Origin: Bactericera cockerelli | Lineage: Eukaryota > Arthropoda > Insecta > Hemiptera > Triozidae | NCBI GenBank assembly: GCA_024516035.1 | Contig: CM044966.1 | Location: forward strand, 19,538,576 to 19,602,575 | Length of the DNA: 64,000 bases | Direction of reading: 5' to 3' | Part shown: piece by piece, positions 1 through 9,800 of the stretch | How the letters are laid out: every line of letters starts with the position of its first letter | Position numbering within the stretch: the first letter of the stretch is position 1 | Position numbers and translations under genes: made by a program | Notes under the pieces: model-generated | What the model saw: the letters and a program-made list of their open reading frames with translations, nothing else | Told to the model about the DNA's origin: nothing | Databases searched by the model: none

Positions 1-218
1 ATACTCTTTAGTGGAAGATAACTAGATAACCATCAGGCGAGGTTAATGCTCAAAGCATTTTCTACCACCTAACCCTCAGAGTATTATTATTATTATGTGG
101 TCACAATCTCAAATTAATGAGGAAAAATTCATGCACTGAGTGGGATTCGAACCAACGGATCCCAACTCTACCTGGATTACCGGATTAGCGTGTTACTACC
201 ACTTGACTACCAGTGCAC
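1..218 (-). mobile_element. SINE-A copy (tRNA-derived SINE), cut by window edge
   Basis: Read on the minus strand this has a tRNA-like head with a B-box-like GGTTCGAATCCCACT near 145-160, then a body ending in a TTA-rich tail. The same unit recurs at 12541, 20350, 23545, 23899, 24681 and 37892. The tail end touches base 1, so it may continue outside the window. The A-box region is degraded (GTAGTAACACGCTAATCC), so it is probably inactive. Confidence 0.75.
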
Positions 219-1130
219 GTTTTTATGTTGATATAGATAGTATATATTACTAATATTTTGGTTTAACATCGCTTTCAACTGCATGAACAGTTGGACATAT
301 ACTCGTAAATTTTATACAACTTGCAAATGCATATATCATCATTTATTTTTTAATTTTTTTTTAACGCAGGCAATGTATGGTCATCGCTGCCTGCAGAGAA
401 GAAATTTTCCGAAATATTTTATTTATAATTCTTGTTTTAATAAATATAAATTAACTTTAGAGAAATATGAAATACCAACACAAAAATAAATAATATGTAT
501 GAAAATCAATATGAATAAGAGGAAAACTTCACTTACGAGTTTTTCGGCTGAAGGAATTTTATCGAATTATGAAAATCTATACAATTAAATCTAAAATCAA
601 ACCTTTAACAAACCCAATATGAAAATGTATACAATTGAATCTGAAAAACAAACCTTTAACAAACTCGATCAGTGACGCCAGTAAATTTCACTAGAAAACT
701 TAACATGTGACATTTACCTTTTAATGGAAATTTATTATTATTTATTTTTTAAAACATAAAATTGACAAATTGTTCTAATGTACTGTCCACTGTCTTTAAA
801 AAAGAGCAATAAAAATACAGTATTATGTCTTATTTCGACATGAATTTATTATAGGACAAACACTTCATTCAATGAACTTGTGAGAGGGAATGAGCCCGCA
901 ATTAATGTGTATTGAAAACAGTATAAATTCAATATTGACTGCTTGAAGGTTAGCTTACAACTGCAAAACAAAGCAGTCACTGATGAAAGTAAAAACAAGC
1001 TGGGACACACAAGAGAACCTTGCAGGACACCTCCTCTTCTCACCACTACTCGCACTCAGCTACTCAATTTAGAACACAAAGTTCTGCGAACAGCGAACCC
1101 CCGAAAAAAAGGTGTATAAAATCAAGAAAA
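219..1130. other. AT-rich DNA without a recognised gene
   Basis: Only short ORFs without recognisable domains. Around 265-287 is a short stretch (CGCTTTCAACTGCATG) that also flanks the 5S-derived element near 58580. A phrase is repeated near 560-600 and 610-660 (GAAAATNTATACAATT followed by AAACCTTTAACAAAC). If the exon at 2715-2861 is real, this lies in its first intron or beyond. Confidence 0.5.
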
Positions 1131-1200
1131 TGAGAGCGAGAGAGAGAGGTGGGGGGGGGGGGGAGAAAGAGAGAGAGGGAGAGAGAGAGAGACGAAGAGA
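1131..1200. repeat. GA-rich simple repeat with poly(G) run
   Basis: Purine-only low-complexity tract of GAGA and GGGG runs, including a G run near 1150-1162. It has no coding value; serine/leucine-rich ORFs across it are compositional. Confidence 0.9.
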
Positions 1201-1407
1201 ACTTTATTTCAGGGAGGGGAAGTGAAAGTTCCCCCCACAGAGAAGGAGAATGGAGGGAGGGGAGGGTGTTGCCATGACAACGCAGAGTAAAAGCCGTTCT
1301 GCTCTCCATTGAGAAAGTGCTGCATAGTACACACCCTTTGAAAATACCCCCCTCCCCTGTGCTTCTCTCTTCCTCCTAAACTCTGACCTTCTCTCTCCCC
1401 CCACCCT

Positions 1408-1775
1408 CTGTCTGACCTTGGTCTCACGTGATTATCTAAAGAAGGTCTGTCTGACCTTGGTCTCACGTGATTATCTAAAGAAGGTCTGTCTGACCTTGGT
1501 CTCACGTGATTATCTAAAGAAGGTCTGTCTGACCTTGGTCTCACGTGATTATCTAAAGAAGGTCTGTCTGACCCTGGTCTCACGTGATTATCTAAAGAAG
1601 GTCTGTCTGACCTTGGTCTCACGTGATTATCTAAAGAAGGTCTGTCTGACCCTGGTCTCACGTGATTATCTAAAGAAGGTCTGTCTGACCTTGGACTCAC
1701 GTGATTATCTAAAGAAGATCTGTCTGACCTTGGTCTCACATGATTATCTAAAGAAGGTCTGTCTGACCCTGGTCT
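1408..1775. repeat. 39-bp minisatellite, about 9.4 copies, CACGTG in most units
   Basis: Units such as CTGTCTGACCTTGGTCTCAC plus GTGATTATCTAAAGAAGGT repeat with a period of 39 (tctgacc at 1411, 1450, and so on). Most units hold TCACGTGA, a perfect palindromic E-box; one near 1735 has CATGTG. Because 39 is a multiple of 3, both strands give long periodic ORFs (13-residue repeats). These are an artefact of period, not genes. The array is 40 bp upstream of the 31-bp array and would lie in the same putative intron. Confidence 0.95.
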
Positions 1776-1815
1776 ACACAAGAAGAAGAATTAATTTGTT
1801 ATTGGTGCGATTTCA

Positions 1816-2732
1816 TTCTTGAGTCGGGTCACACAAATGACTCACACTTTTGAGTCGGATCACACAAATAACTTACACTCTTGAGTCGGGTCACACAAAT
1901 GACTCACACTCTTGAGTTGGGTCACACAAATGACTCACACTCTAGAGTGGGGTCACACAAATGACACATTCTTGAGTCGGATCACACAAATGACTCACAC
2001 TCTTGAGTCGGGTCACACAAATGACTCACACTCTTGAGTCGGATCACACAAATGACTCACACTCTTGAGTCGGATCACACAAATGACTCGCACTCTTGAG
2101 TCGGATCACACAAATAACTCACACTCTTGATTCGGGTCACACAAAAGACTCACACTCTTGAGTCGGGTCATACAAAAGACGCACATTCTTGAGTTGGGTC
2201 ACACAAATGACTCTTGAGTCGGATCACACAAATGACACACACTCTTGAGTCGGGTCACACAAATGACTCACACTCTTGAGTCGGGTTACACAAATGACTT
2301 ACACTCTTGAGTCGGATCACACAAATGACTCACATTCTTGAGTCGGGTCACACAAATGACTTACATTCTTGAGTTTGTCTGGCTGGGGGCCAACTTTGAA
2401 ATAAAGTTGGCTGGAGACCATCACTCACCCCTCCAGCTGTAGCCAAGCTGGCTACAACAACAACACATTCTTGAGTCGGATCACATAAATGACTCACATT
2501 CTTGAGTCGGGCCACACAAATGACTCACACTCTTGAGTCGGGTCACACAAATGACTCACACTCTTGAGTCGGGTCACACAAATGACTCACACTCTTCAGT
2601 CGGGTCACACAAATGACTCACACTCTTGAGTCGGGTCACACAAATGACTTACATTCTTGAGTCGGGTCACACAAATGACTCACACTTTGGAGTCGGATCA
2701 CACAAATGACTTACATTCTTGAGTCGGGTCAC
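1816..2732. repeat. 31-bp minisatellite derived from an exon/intron boundary, about 27 copies
   Basis: The plus-strand unit is TCTTGAGTCGGGTCACACAA plus ATGACTCACAC, period 31, with point variants and an 88-bp interruption at 2376-2463. On the minus strand each unit reads GTGACCCGACTCAAGAGT followed by GTGAGTCATTTGT. The last copy (2709-2732) runs without break into the coding exon at 2715-2861, where the same letters are the final codons plus a GTAAGT donor. The array therefore looks like an expansion of the exon end and its 5' splice site. Many units also contain TGACTCA. Confidence 0.9.
2376..2463. other. 88-bp interruption of the 31-bp array with two small hairpins
   Basis: Non-repeat sequence splitting the array. 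It contains the inverted repeats CCAACTTT-gaaat-AAAGTTGG and GTAGCCA-agc-TGGCTAC, and ends in CAACAACAACA. It could be a small insertion or old unique sequence; no clear target duplication is seen. Confidence 0.6.
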
Positions 2733-2861
2733 TTCGTTGAACCTCGCCTTGTACTTGAAGGAGCTGCTGGCGTGGAGAAACGAGCTCTGGGCGTGGCCTG
2801 CGTCTCCGTTACCATTGCTGGCTCGCCCGGGGGCGTGTCCATTCTCCTCGGCGTCGCCCAT
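2715..2861 (-). CDS. Probable first coding exon of an unrecognised gene (49 codons, then splice donor)
   Basis: On the minus strand an ATG at 2861 opens a GC-rich frame of 49 codons, beginning MGDAEENGHAPGRASNG and ending NEVTRLKN, immediately followed by the strong donor GTAAGT (2709-2714). The composition (Gly, Ala, Asn, Ser, charged, no simple repeat) and the GC richness contrast with the AT-rich surroundings. Three GC-box repeats lie directly upstream. I do not recognise the protein; the N-terminus looks disordered, and FKYKARFNEVTRLKN looks like the start of a folded domain. No downstream exon is evident between 1 and 2700, so the rest would lie outside the window. Reading on past the donor gives a short tail and a stop inside the minisatellite, which argues for splicing. 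Alternatives are a chance GC-rich ORF or a dead gene fragment. Confidence 0.5.
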
Positions 2862-2863
2862 TA

Positions 2864-2914
2864 CTACGAGAGGGGCGGGTCTACGAGAGGGGCGGGTCTA
2901 CGAGAGGGGCGGGT
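2864..2914 (-). promoter_or_regulatory. Three tandem 17-bp GC-box repeats at the 5' end of the exon
   Basis: CTACGAGAGGGGCGGGT is repeated exactly three times (2864-2880, 2881-2897, 2898-2914). GGGCGGG is the Sp1/KLF-type GC-box core. The block starts 3 bp upstream of the ATG at 2861 (minus strand), so it is 5'UTR or core promoter. No TATA box is apparent. The promoter role is inferred from position and motif. Confidence 0.5.
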
Positions 2915-3006
2915 CCCTCGACTAGCAGACGGTACTGCGCTCTAGCGACACATGACCGAGTCTATTCACACGATTGCACTGATTTACGCGAAACAGATCA
3001 ACTTGT

Positions 3007-3297
3007 GCCGTATTTTTCTTTCTATTTCTAACCAAAGTCAAGCAAACGGGAATAAAATGAACCAAACTGGAAGCAAGTCATTTTTCTTTTGGAAGAGGAA
3101 AAATTTCCACTTCCAAAGTTAACCAAAGTGGAAGTAGAAAACTCTTGCTTCCAGTTCTTTTGTAGGTTAAGTCCATTGTTTATCTTTAAAAGTAACCAAA
3201 CGCATTTTTCTTTCACGAATGACCTTGGAATAAAATGGAAATATTTGGAAAAAACCTAACCAGGAATTTTTTTTTAGTTAGAAAGAAAAATACGACT
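3007..3297. mobile_element. MITE-like element with terminal inverted repeats
   Basis: Starts CGTATTTTTCTTTCTA and ends with the reverse complement GTTAGAAAGAAAAATACG near 3278-3296. The interior has repeated phrases such as GGAAGTAGAAAA and TTTTCTTTTGGAAGAGG. A second, highly similar copy lies at 35397-35645. It has no coding capacity, and I could not settle the target duplication. Confidence 0.65.
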
Positions 3298-3311
3298 TTG
3301 GTGACTGCACT

Positions 3312-3421
3312 GTTTACAGTTTACACTATTTACAGTTTACACCATTAACAGTTTACACTATTAACAGTTTACACTATTTACAGTTTACACCATTAACAGT
3401 TTACACTATTTACAGTTTACT
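3312..3421. repeat. 16-bp tandem repeat, about 7 copies
   Basis: Units of the form TTACAGTTTACACTAT / TAACAGTTTACACCAT, period 16, with alternating TT/TA and CT/CC variants suggesting a 32- or 48-bp higher-order unit. Confidence 0.9.
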
Positions 3422-3539
3422 TAAATACCGGAGGAGACAATGTTTTTTTTTTTTAATAACATTTACATTACAGTTATTTATTTTTTTAATGTGTCTTTGA
3501 CCAACCCGTTACTTATGGGTACGAATGTCTATGAACAAA

Positions 3540-3900
3540 ATAAGTGTCATTAAAAGAAGAAGCAGAACAAAAAGAACACGACGGAGGAAGTACAGAACTG
3601 GATATGGCCAGAAGAAAGCTAGGCTGGATATAGGAAGAAATATTGCCCGTCTCATTATTATTATTATGAATCTATTATTATTATTATGATTCTATTATTA
3701 TTATTATTAAGAGCCTATTATTATTATTATTATTATTATTCGGCCAGACGCAAGCTAGACTGGATATAGGAAGCAATATTACACAAGTCCGCCGCCTTAT
3801 CGATCAAGCTACTGAGGTCGGTATAATTTCTAATTATTATTATTGTTTTTTTTTGTGAAGGGAAAAGTTTGCTGTCTCAAAAACAGGCGTGAAAGGGTTT
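3540..3900. other. Repeat debris: TTA microsatellites and a SINE-B fragment
   Basis: Two related phrases (GGCCAGAAGAAAGCTAGGCT and GGCCAGACGCAAGCTAGACT, each followed by GGATATAGGAAG) are separated by (TTA)n tracts. A truncated SINE-B head on the minus strand lies at about 3782-3824 (CCGCCTTATCGATCAAGCTA). No gene seen. Confidence 0.6.
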
Positions 3901-3934
3901 TGTACCCTCAAAAAACCCTCTATTTTTAAGGTTT

Positions 3935-4160
3935 TTGTTTAAAGCCTCGGAACCGTTGGGGGTTGGGTGGAAGAGATTGCCATAGGCAAAAACCCCGCCC
4001 TTTAGAAAGGACATATGTTTCTATATATTTTTCTATTCTTTTTCATTTTTATTGTATATATTGTTTCCATTTTTTTCACTGTTAAAATAATTATTTGTAT
4101 TGTACATATGTCCATATCTAATAATGTGTTGAATAATAATAATAATATGTACATTACTTC
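3935..4160 (+). mobile_element. LINE-G 3' end
   Basis: Contains GGGTTGGGTGGAAGAGATTG, then CCGCCCTTTAG and GGACATATGTTTCTATATAT, ending in AT-rich sequence and AATAATAATAA. The same 3' end recurs at 16427-16560, 16588-17050, 21100-21225 (minus) and 31300-31432 (minus). Its recurrence with TAA tails fits a non-LTR element 3' terminus; the element class is inferred. Confidence 0.55.
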
Positions 4161-4192
4161 AGGGAATTTCTTATTATTATCAACAGAGAGAC

Positions 4193-4432
4193 ACGCCTCA
4201 TATTGTAGGCAATAATATGGCAGCTATTATTATAGTAGTTAATACATTATTGCCTCATATGGTAAGCAATAATATGGTAGCTATTATTATAGTAGCTAAT
4301 ACAATATTGCCTCATATGGTAGCAGATGGTAGCTATTATTATAGCAGCTAATACAATATTTCCTCATATGGTAGCAGATGGTAGCTATTATTATAGTAGC
4401 TAATACAATATTGCCTCATATGGTAGACAACA
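4193..4432. repeat. Tandem repeat of about 55-65 bp, 4 copies
   Basis: Each unit holds TATTGCCTCATATGGTA, GGTAGCTATTATTATAGTAG and CTAATACA. Spacing differs because AGCAGATGGTAG and AGCAATAATATGGTAG versions alternate. Confidence 0.85.
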
Positions 4433-4585
4433 CTCGGTCTGAGCACATGCTCCATATGGAAGGCATGCGTTCATCTGCATGATGTTTCATACATGTGGTT
4501 TGGAACCAGTTTCAAATCTGTTTCACATTTCACTTTCAGCCATGTGGTCCTTGTTGGTTTCAAGTGGTCACGCTGAGAGTAGACT

Positions 4586-4682
4586 TCCAGTGGTGGTGAA
4601 GTGGTTTATGTGCTAGTCGCGCTAATCCAGATGGGATCCGTTGGTTCGAATCCCATCCAGAAATTAATTTTTCCTCATTTAT
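4586..4682 (+). mobile_element. SINE-A copy, head only
   Basis: A-box-like GTGGTTTATGTGCTAG and B-box-like GGTTCGAATCCC match SINE-A. The body after TTTTTCCTCATTTATTTT is missing. Confidence 0.7.
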
Positions 4683-4934
4683 TTTGCACTTTTTTTTCAT
4701 ATTTGTGTATTCATTACTTTTTACTACTTGTGAGATTACTTTTTTATATTATTATATTTTAATCATTGTATTAATTGACATTGTCCACGATGACGCCAAC
4801 TATGATGATGATGATGATATTTATTTAAAAAAAAAAAAAAACTTGTCCCAGGGACCGTCCTTCCGGAAGGGAACCGAGGATGCAAGAAGCATTTCCTCTT
4901 TGACTACCTACAAATGAAGCATGTATATTTTTAT

Positions 4935-5119
4935 ATGTACAATGATTGAAAAAATTGAAAAGTTATCAAATTTGTGTAATCACTTTCGTAATATCACAAC
5001 TATTATTGTAACTCGCTTTACTAAATCTACGCTGAAACCGGGACTTGAACCACCGACCTCCAGGTTACAAGTCCGTCGCCTTATCGATCCAGCTACTGAG
5101 GTCGGATGTACAATGATTG
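4935..5119 (-). mobile_element. SINE-B copy with 14-bp target site duplication
   Basis: Minus-strand tRNA-like head (GTAGCTGGATCGATAAGGCG and GGTGGTTCAAGTCCCGG) and a body ending in AACTTTTCAATTTTTT. It is flanked by the perfect direct repeat ATGTACAATGATTG at 4935-4948 and 5106-5119, so the element proper is 4949-5105. The duplication is the signature of LINE-driven retroposition. Confidence 0.85.
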
Positions 5120-5439
5120 TGGAGCATAACAATCTCGTACGGATATATGAATGAGAATGATGAGATAAAGGTTTAGATTAGAAGGCAATGCTATCTCAGG
5201 TCCCTTGTGAGAGCAGGCTAGAGTACGGAAGTACTGATAGCTTGGACACGTGTGAGATTAGATTCTATTATCTGAATCATCTCCTATCCTGCTAGTATCA
5301 CACTCGGATATTAATGTGACTCCATGTTGTAATAGTATTTTTAATTCAATTTAAACACACATGGGTTATAGTATAGCTAATATATCCTTCGAAGGGATAA
5401 ATCAGTGAAGAATGTAATTAAAAAAAAAAAAAAAATTAA
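5120..5439. other. No gene recognised
   Basis: AT-rich sequence with no ORF of note, no repeat shared with the rest of the window that I could see, and a poly(A) run near 5420-5435. Confidence 0.5.
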
Positions 5440-5590
5440 CCAAAGTTGCTGAGGAGGTTATGAAACGTCCAGAAATATGAAAAAAATTGAAATCGGAGCA
5501 AAAATTATATTATTTTTTTTACAAAAACGAACACAATACTTCCGATTTCTAATATTAGAAATTTCTCGGAAGTAAAAGTATGTAAGTATT
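5440..5590 (-). mobile_element. Family-H dispersed element, fragment
   Basis: Reverse-orientation match to the copies at 21815 and 30240. It includes the near-palindrome ACTTCCGAGAAATTTCTAAT / ATTAGAAATCGGAAGT and the phrase TCTGGACGTTTCATAACCTC. Non-coding. Confidence 0.6.
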
Positions 5591-5605
5591 ATAATATTTA
5601 TTTAA

Positions 5606-5758
5606 GTTAAGGTTGAACCGACCTCAGTATCTTGATCGATAAGGCGCAGGCGGTGGACTTGTAACCCGGAGGTCGGTGGTTCAAGTCCCGGTTTCAACGT
5701 AGATTTAGTAAGGCGAGACTGAGTAGTGGTGATATCACGAAAGTGATTGACAATAAAT
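5606..5758 (+). mobile_element. SINE-B copy
   Basis: tRNA-like head with GTATCTTGATCGATAAGGCG and B-box GGTGGTTCAAGTCCCGG, then the family body AGATTTAGTAAGGCGAG and GATATCACGAAAGTGATT. A 3-bp insertion is present in the anticodon-like region. Confidence 0.8.
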
Positions 5759-5879
5759 AAATGTGTTTTTTTTTGTGCTATTATATCACAATTTTAGTGG
5801 GTAGCGCAGAATTATAGTACAAATTGCCTTTCCTTGAAAATCTTGATATTTTATGTTTGCCCATTATTCCGCCACTGAT

Positions 5880-5975
5880 CATTGCTCATGATTTTTTTTT
5901 TTTTTTTTTTTTACAAAAACGAACACACAATACTTCCGATTTCTAATTTTAGAAAATTCTCGGAAGATAAAAGGA
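5880..5975 (-). mobile_element. Family-H terminal fragment
   Basis: Repeats the ACAAAAACGAACACACAATA and ACTTCCGATTTCTAATTTTA boundary of family H, preceded by a poly(T) run. About 300 bp downstream of the larger fragment at 5440-5590, so the element is broken or duplicated. Confidence 0.55.
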
Positions 5976-6329
5976 TAAGGAAGAACTAGAAGATATATAT
6001 TTTTAAGTTTTTTTTTTCCTTTATTTTTATTTTTGTTGAGTTGATTGTTTTGTCTAAAAAATAAAGTGTAAATAAATAAGAAGTATGAGAAGACAGAGGA
6101 AGGATCATGTCAGACAGAAGTAATTTTTAACTTTGAAGACGGGTATATCTTCCTATTATTTTTTATTGTAGGTAATAATTTATCTTTGTCAAATAAATGG
6201 AAATGTTGTTTAAAAAAAAATAATAATAATAAGTGTCACACTCCTCACTCGAGTGAAGATACTGCTCTCCACGTCATCTGGGAACTCCGCCACTTCTCCA
6301 TGACAACACATCCACTTGTTCTGTTCATA
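5976..6329. other. No gene; 5' flank of the BEL/Pao element
   Basis: AT-rich DNA. Its last 30 bases (ACAACACATCCACTTGTTCT then GTTCATAATAAT) reappear at about 12500-12534 beyond the retrotransposon, which shows the pre-insertion site. Confidence 0.6.
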
Positions 6330-6334
6330 ATAAT

Positions 6335-6702
6335 TGTCGCGGCCTACGATCCGCCTTTGCAAACGGCCAGCACTTTGTGAAGAATGTACGAGTATAAATA
6401 CCAGTTCTTCTCGAAGTTCCAGACCAGTTCAAATTTAGACCTTCCACAAGTACCGTCAAATTGTTCTCAATAAACCCAGTTCAAATTTAGACCTTCCACA
6501 AGTACCGTCAAATTGTTCTCAATAAACCCAGTTCAAATTTAGATCTTCCACAAGTATCATCAAAATTGTTCTCAATAAATTCATTACAAAGTTTATTTCT
6601 TACACATAGAAATTAATCTTTTCACTTCAACATTTCAATAAGCAAGCAAGTTACAGTTAAGTACGTAGAATAACTGACTCCATCAAGGAGCCGGTCCATT
6701 CA
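6335..6702 (+). repeat. 5' LTR of the BEL/Pao element
   Basis: TGTCGCGGCC start and GGTCCATTCA end. Contains TATAAATA (6393-6400), a 52-bp unit repeated about three times (starts at 6425, 6477, 6529), and AATAAA motifs inside the repeats usable for 3' processing. No difference from the 3' LTR was found. Confidence 0.95.
6393..6400 (+). promoter_or_regulatory. LTR TATA box
   Basis: TATAAATA in the U3 part of the 5' LTR, about 25-30 bp upstream of the first 52-bp repeat, where transcription would be expected to start. An identical box lies in the 3' LTR. Confidence 0.65.
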
Positions 6703-6706
6703 TTTT

Positions 6707-6785
6707 TGGTCCTTCGAGCCACGGATCATTCACTTTTGGTCCTACGAGCCACATCATTCAATTTTTGCACCTTCAAGACACGATC
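6707..6785 (+). other. Primer binding site region with three degenerate repeats
   Basis: Four bases after the LTR, TGGTCCTTCGAGCCACGG starts with TGG as expected of a site pairing with a tRNA 3' CCA end. The phrase is repeated as TTTTGGTCCTACGAGCCACA and again, more weakly, as TTTTTGCACCTTCAAGACAC, with ATCATTCA between copies. I could not assign the tRNA. Which copy primes is inferred from distance to the LTR. Confidence 0.6.
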
Positions 6786-6814
6786 AAGTGCCTTCAAGAT
6801 AAGTTTCAATCAAC

Positions 6815-9800
6815 ATGACGGAAGTAAAGTTGAAGTTGCTGACTGCAAAAGCGGAGAACATATTCGGTAATGTACAAAGTACCTATGATTTTCTAGCAGT
6901 AGTAGCAGTTGACAAAACAAAGAAGTCTGCGCTTTTAAGTAAAGTAGCTCTTCTAGACTCTTATCATCAGGAATATAAGGCTATTATTAATGATATTCAG
7001 GAGCTCAAACTATCTGATAATAATGATTATGTACCAGACTACAGCCAACTTAATGCATTTGAAGAGCTAGTAGGTATTATCAAATACAATGCAAGCATTT
7101 GCAGTAAATCTAACTCTAGCTCAGAAAAGATAGTGCCAGAGCTTCCCAGACTGCCGCCATTAGATCTGCCCTATTTCGATGGCAATATTCAACTGTGGTC
7201 AGTTTTCTCTGAGACGTTTACATCTCTCATTCATTCTAACAAGAGCTTATCCAACGATCAGAAAATTCATTATCTAATATCTCGATTAAAAGGTTCTGCT
7301 CTTAGTGTTTGCTCAGGTATTCCCGCCGTCGGATCCAATTACGAAACAATATGGCAAGCACTGAAGGACAGGTACGAGGACAAGAGAACGATGGCAGGGA
7401 GCTACATGGATTCAATTCTCGATTTCAAGAATATCAAGTACGAGTCAATCGAGATGTATCAAAAGTTCATTGATGAGGTCGGTATGTCAGTTTTGGCTCT
7501 TAAAGCTCTAAAGTTGCCAGATCTAGCAGAGTACATTCTGTACGCACTCTCAGTCAAAAAGTTAGACCCTGAGTTATGTAGAAAGTTTGAATCTAAAGCT
7601 TTCAATAGCCAAGACATGCCAAAGTTCACAGACTTATTAGCATTTGTTAAAGAACAAGTGCGCATTTTGGAGCGTATACAAGGGAGTTCGAGTCAGGTTA
7701 AAGAACCACTCAAAAGAGTCCCTCATACAACTCCACCTCAAAGTAAGCACAGAAGTCAATACAAGGCTATCACATTAGTCTCTTCTGAAGATAAAAAAGT
7801 ATGTCCAGCGTGCAAGAACGCAGGCCACTCTTTATTTCACTGCTCTTCATTTATCGCGCTCGACCCAGCAGCCAGAGCCGATTTTGTGAAAATTAATAAA
7901 TTATGTTTCAATTGTTTGAGCAGCAAACATCAAGTCGCAGCTTGCAGCAGCACGAGCGGGTGTCGGAAATGCGGCTACAAACACAACACAATGCTTCATC
8001 GTCAATCATATGAAAGTGAGAGCACACCAGCACCGCCAGTTCCCGTCACATCGCAGCCACAGCCACAGCCGTCCAGTAAGAAAGATACGTCCGCCGCCGT
8101 CATATGTGCATCTAGTCAACATACAATACCTATGGCGAGTACTACAGTCCTGCTCTCTACCGTTCAGGTGTATGTAAGAGGCGTTCTGGTACGTATGCTT
8201 CTGGATAGTGCAAGCATGAGTAATTTCATCACACAAGCGTGTTGTAAGAAAATAGGAATAAAATATTCTCCTCTGTCAACGGATGTTGGTGGTATAGGAG
8301 GTATGAATAGCCAAGCTAAAGGATTCGCGTCCTTCATTATCACATCAAAATTAGACGCAAGAAAGAGTTTTAAAATAGATGCACTAGTCGTTGATAAAAT
8401 AACCGACCAATTACCTGTTTGTCCAGTTGACACTTCAAAGCTATTACATATAAAACAATTCATCCTGAGTGATGATAAGTATCACTTACCAGGGAACATT
8501 GATGGACTGATAGGGGTTGAGTTATTTTCTCGTATCATTGGCAAGAAAAAGTTTGATAAAGGTCAACCTATTATCATGGAATCAGAGTTGGGTGATATAA
8601 TTATGGGAAAAGTACCTACTCTCACAAATTCACATCAGAATATTTGCGCCTTCACAGAAACTCCTCTTTCATCTATTCTACAAAAGTTCTGGAACATCGA
8701 AGAAGTTTCGCCTCCAACACAACTGCTGTCTTATGAAGATAAGATATGCGAGGATAAGTTTGTATCTTCTCATCAAAGGCTAGATAATGGTAGGTACAGT
8801 GTGTCACTACCATTCAAAGCTGACCCTAATCTCCTTGGTGATTCCTATGAAATAGCAAAAAAGCGTTTCTACAATTTAGAACGTAAGTTTTCACGTAATA
8901 AAGATTATAAAGAAAATTATACTGCAGCCATCTCTGAGTACATGACTCAAGGTCATGCAGTGCTAAAAGATGATCATAAGAAAGACACTATCTCATTTTA
9001 CATGCCTCATTCTAGCGTCACAAAGCTAGACAGTTTAAGTACAAAGACAAGAATTGTTTTTGATTTGAGTTGTTCAACAACGAGTGGTTTATCATTGAAT
9101 GACATCTTATACACCGGGCCCACCCTGTATAAAGATTTGTTTAAATTGCTCACTTCTTTCCGTATGTTTCCTATTGCATGTACTGCGGATATCAAGAAAA
9201 TGTTTCTTCAAGTATACGTCCATGAAGAAGACCGCAAGTTCCACCGATTCCTGTGGCGGAGTTCACCTGAAGAGGAGCTACAATGCTACGAGATGGAACG
9301 CGTGGTATTCGGCAACAAAGCTAGTCCTTTCCTAGCTCAGCGTGTGCTGGCGCAGCTAGCCACGGATAACAGCTCTCAGCATCCACTAGGTGCTCAGGAG
9401 ACACAGAAGTTCTTCTACATGGACGATTATCTCTCCAGCTTCTTAGAAGAAGATCTAGCATCAAGAACTCTGATTGATCTCACTACAATGCTCGAGAAGG
9501 GAGGTTTCGAACTCACAAAGATCGCTACAAACAACAAGGTAGTATTAGAAAATATTCCTTCTTCTCGTCAGCTCATGACTAATGTTCAGTGGGATCCAGA
9601 CACCTACTTGAAGTTATTAGGTATTCAGTGGAATCCTAATGATGATTATTTTTCATTCACAGTCAATGTAAGTGACGTGAAATGCACAAAGAGAAATATT
9701 TTAAGTACAGTGGCAAGAATATTTGATATTCTGGGATTCGTAAGTCCAGTTATTATCACTCTAAAGTTATTTATCAAAGAGCTTTGGAATTTAAAATTAG

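Noticed and set aside
1209..1822. Long periodic ORFs on both strands over the 39-bp array
   Set aside because: Period 39 keeps all three frames in register; no start context, no domain, and both strands are open equally.
1408..2732. CRISPR-like array
   Set aside because: Units are contiguous tandem copies with no unique spacers, and the context is eukaryotic.
2864..2914. CpG island extending through the region
   Set aside because: GC richness is confined to about 200 bp (2740-2950); not long enough to claim an island.
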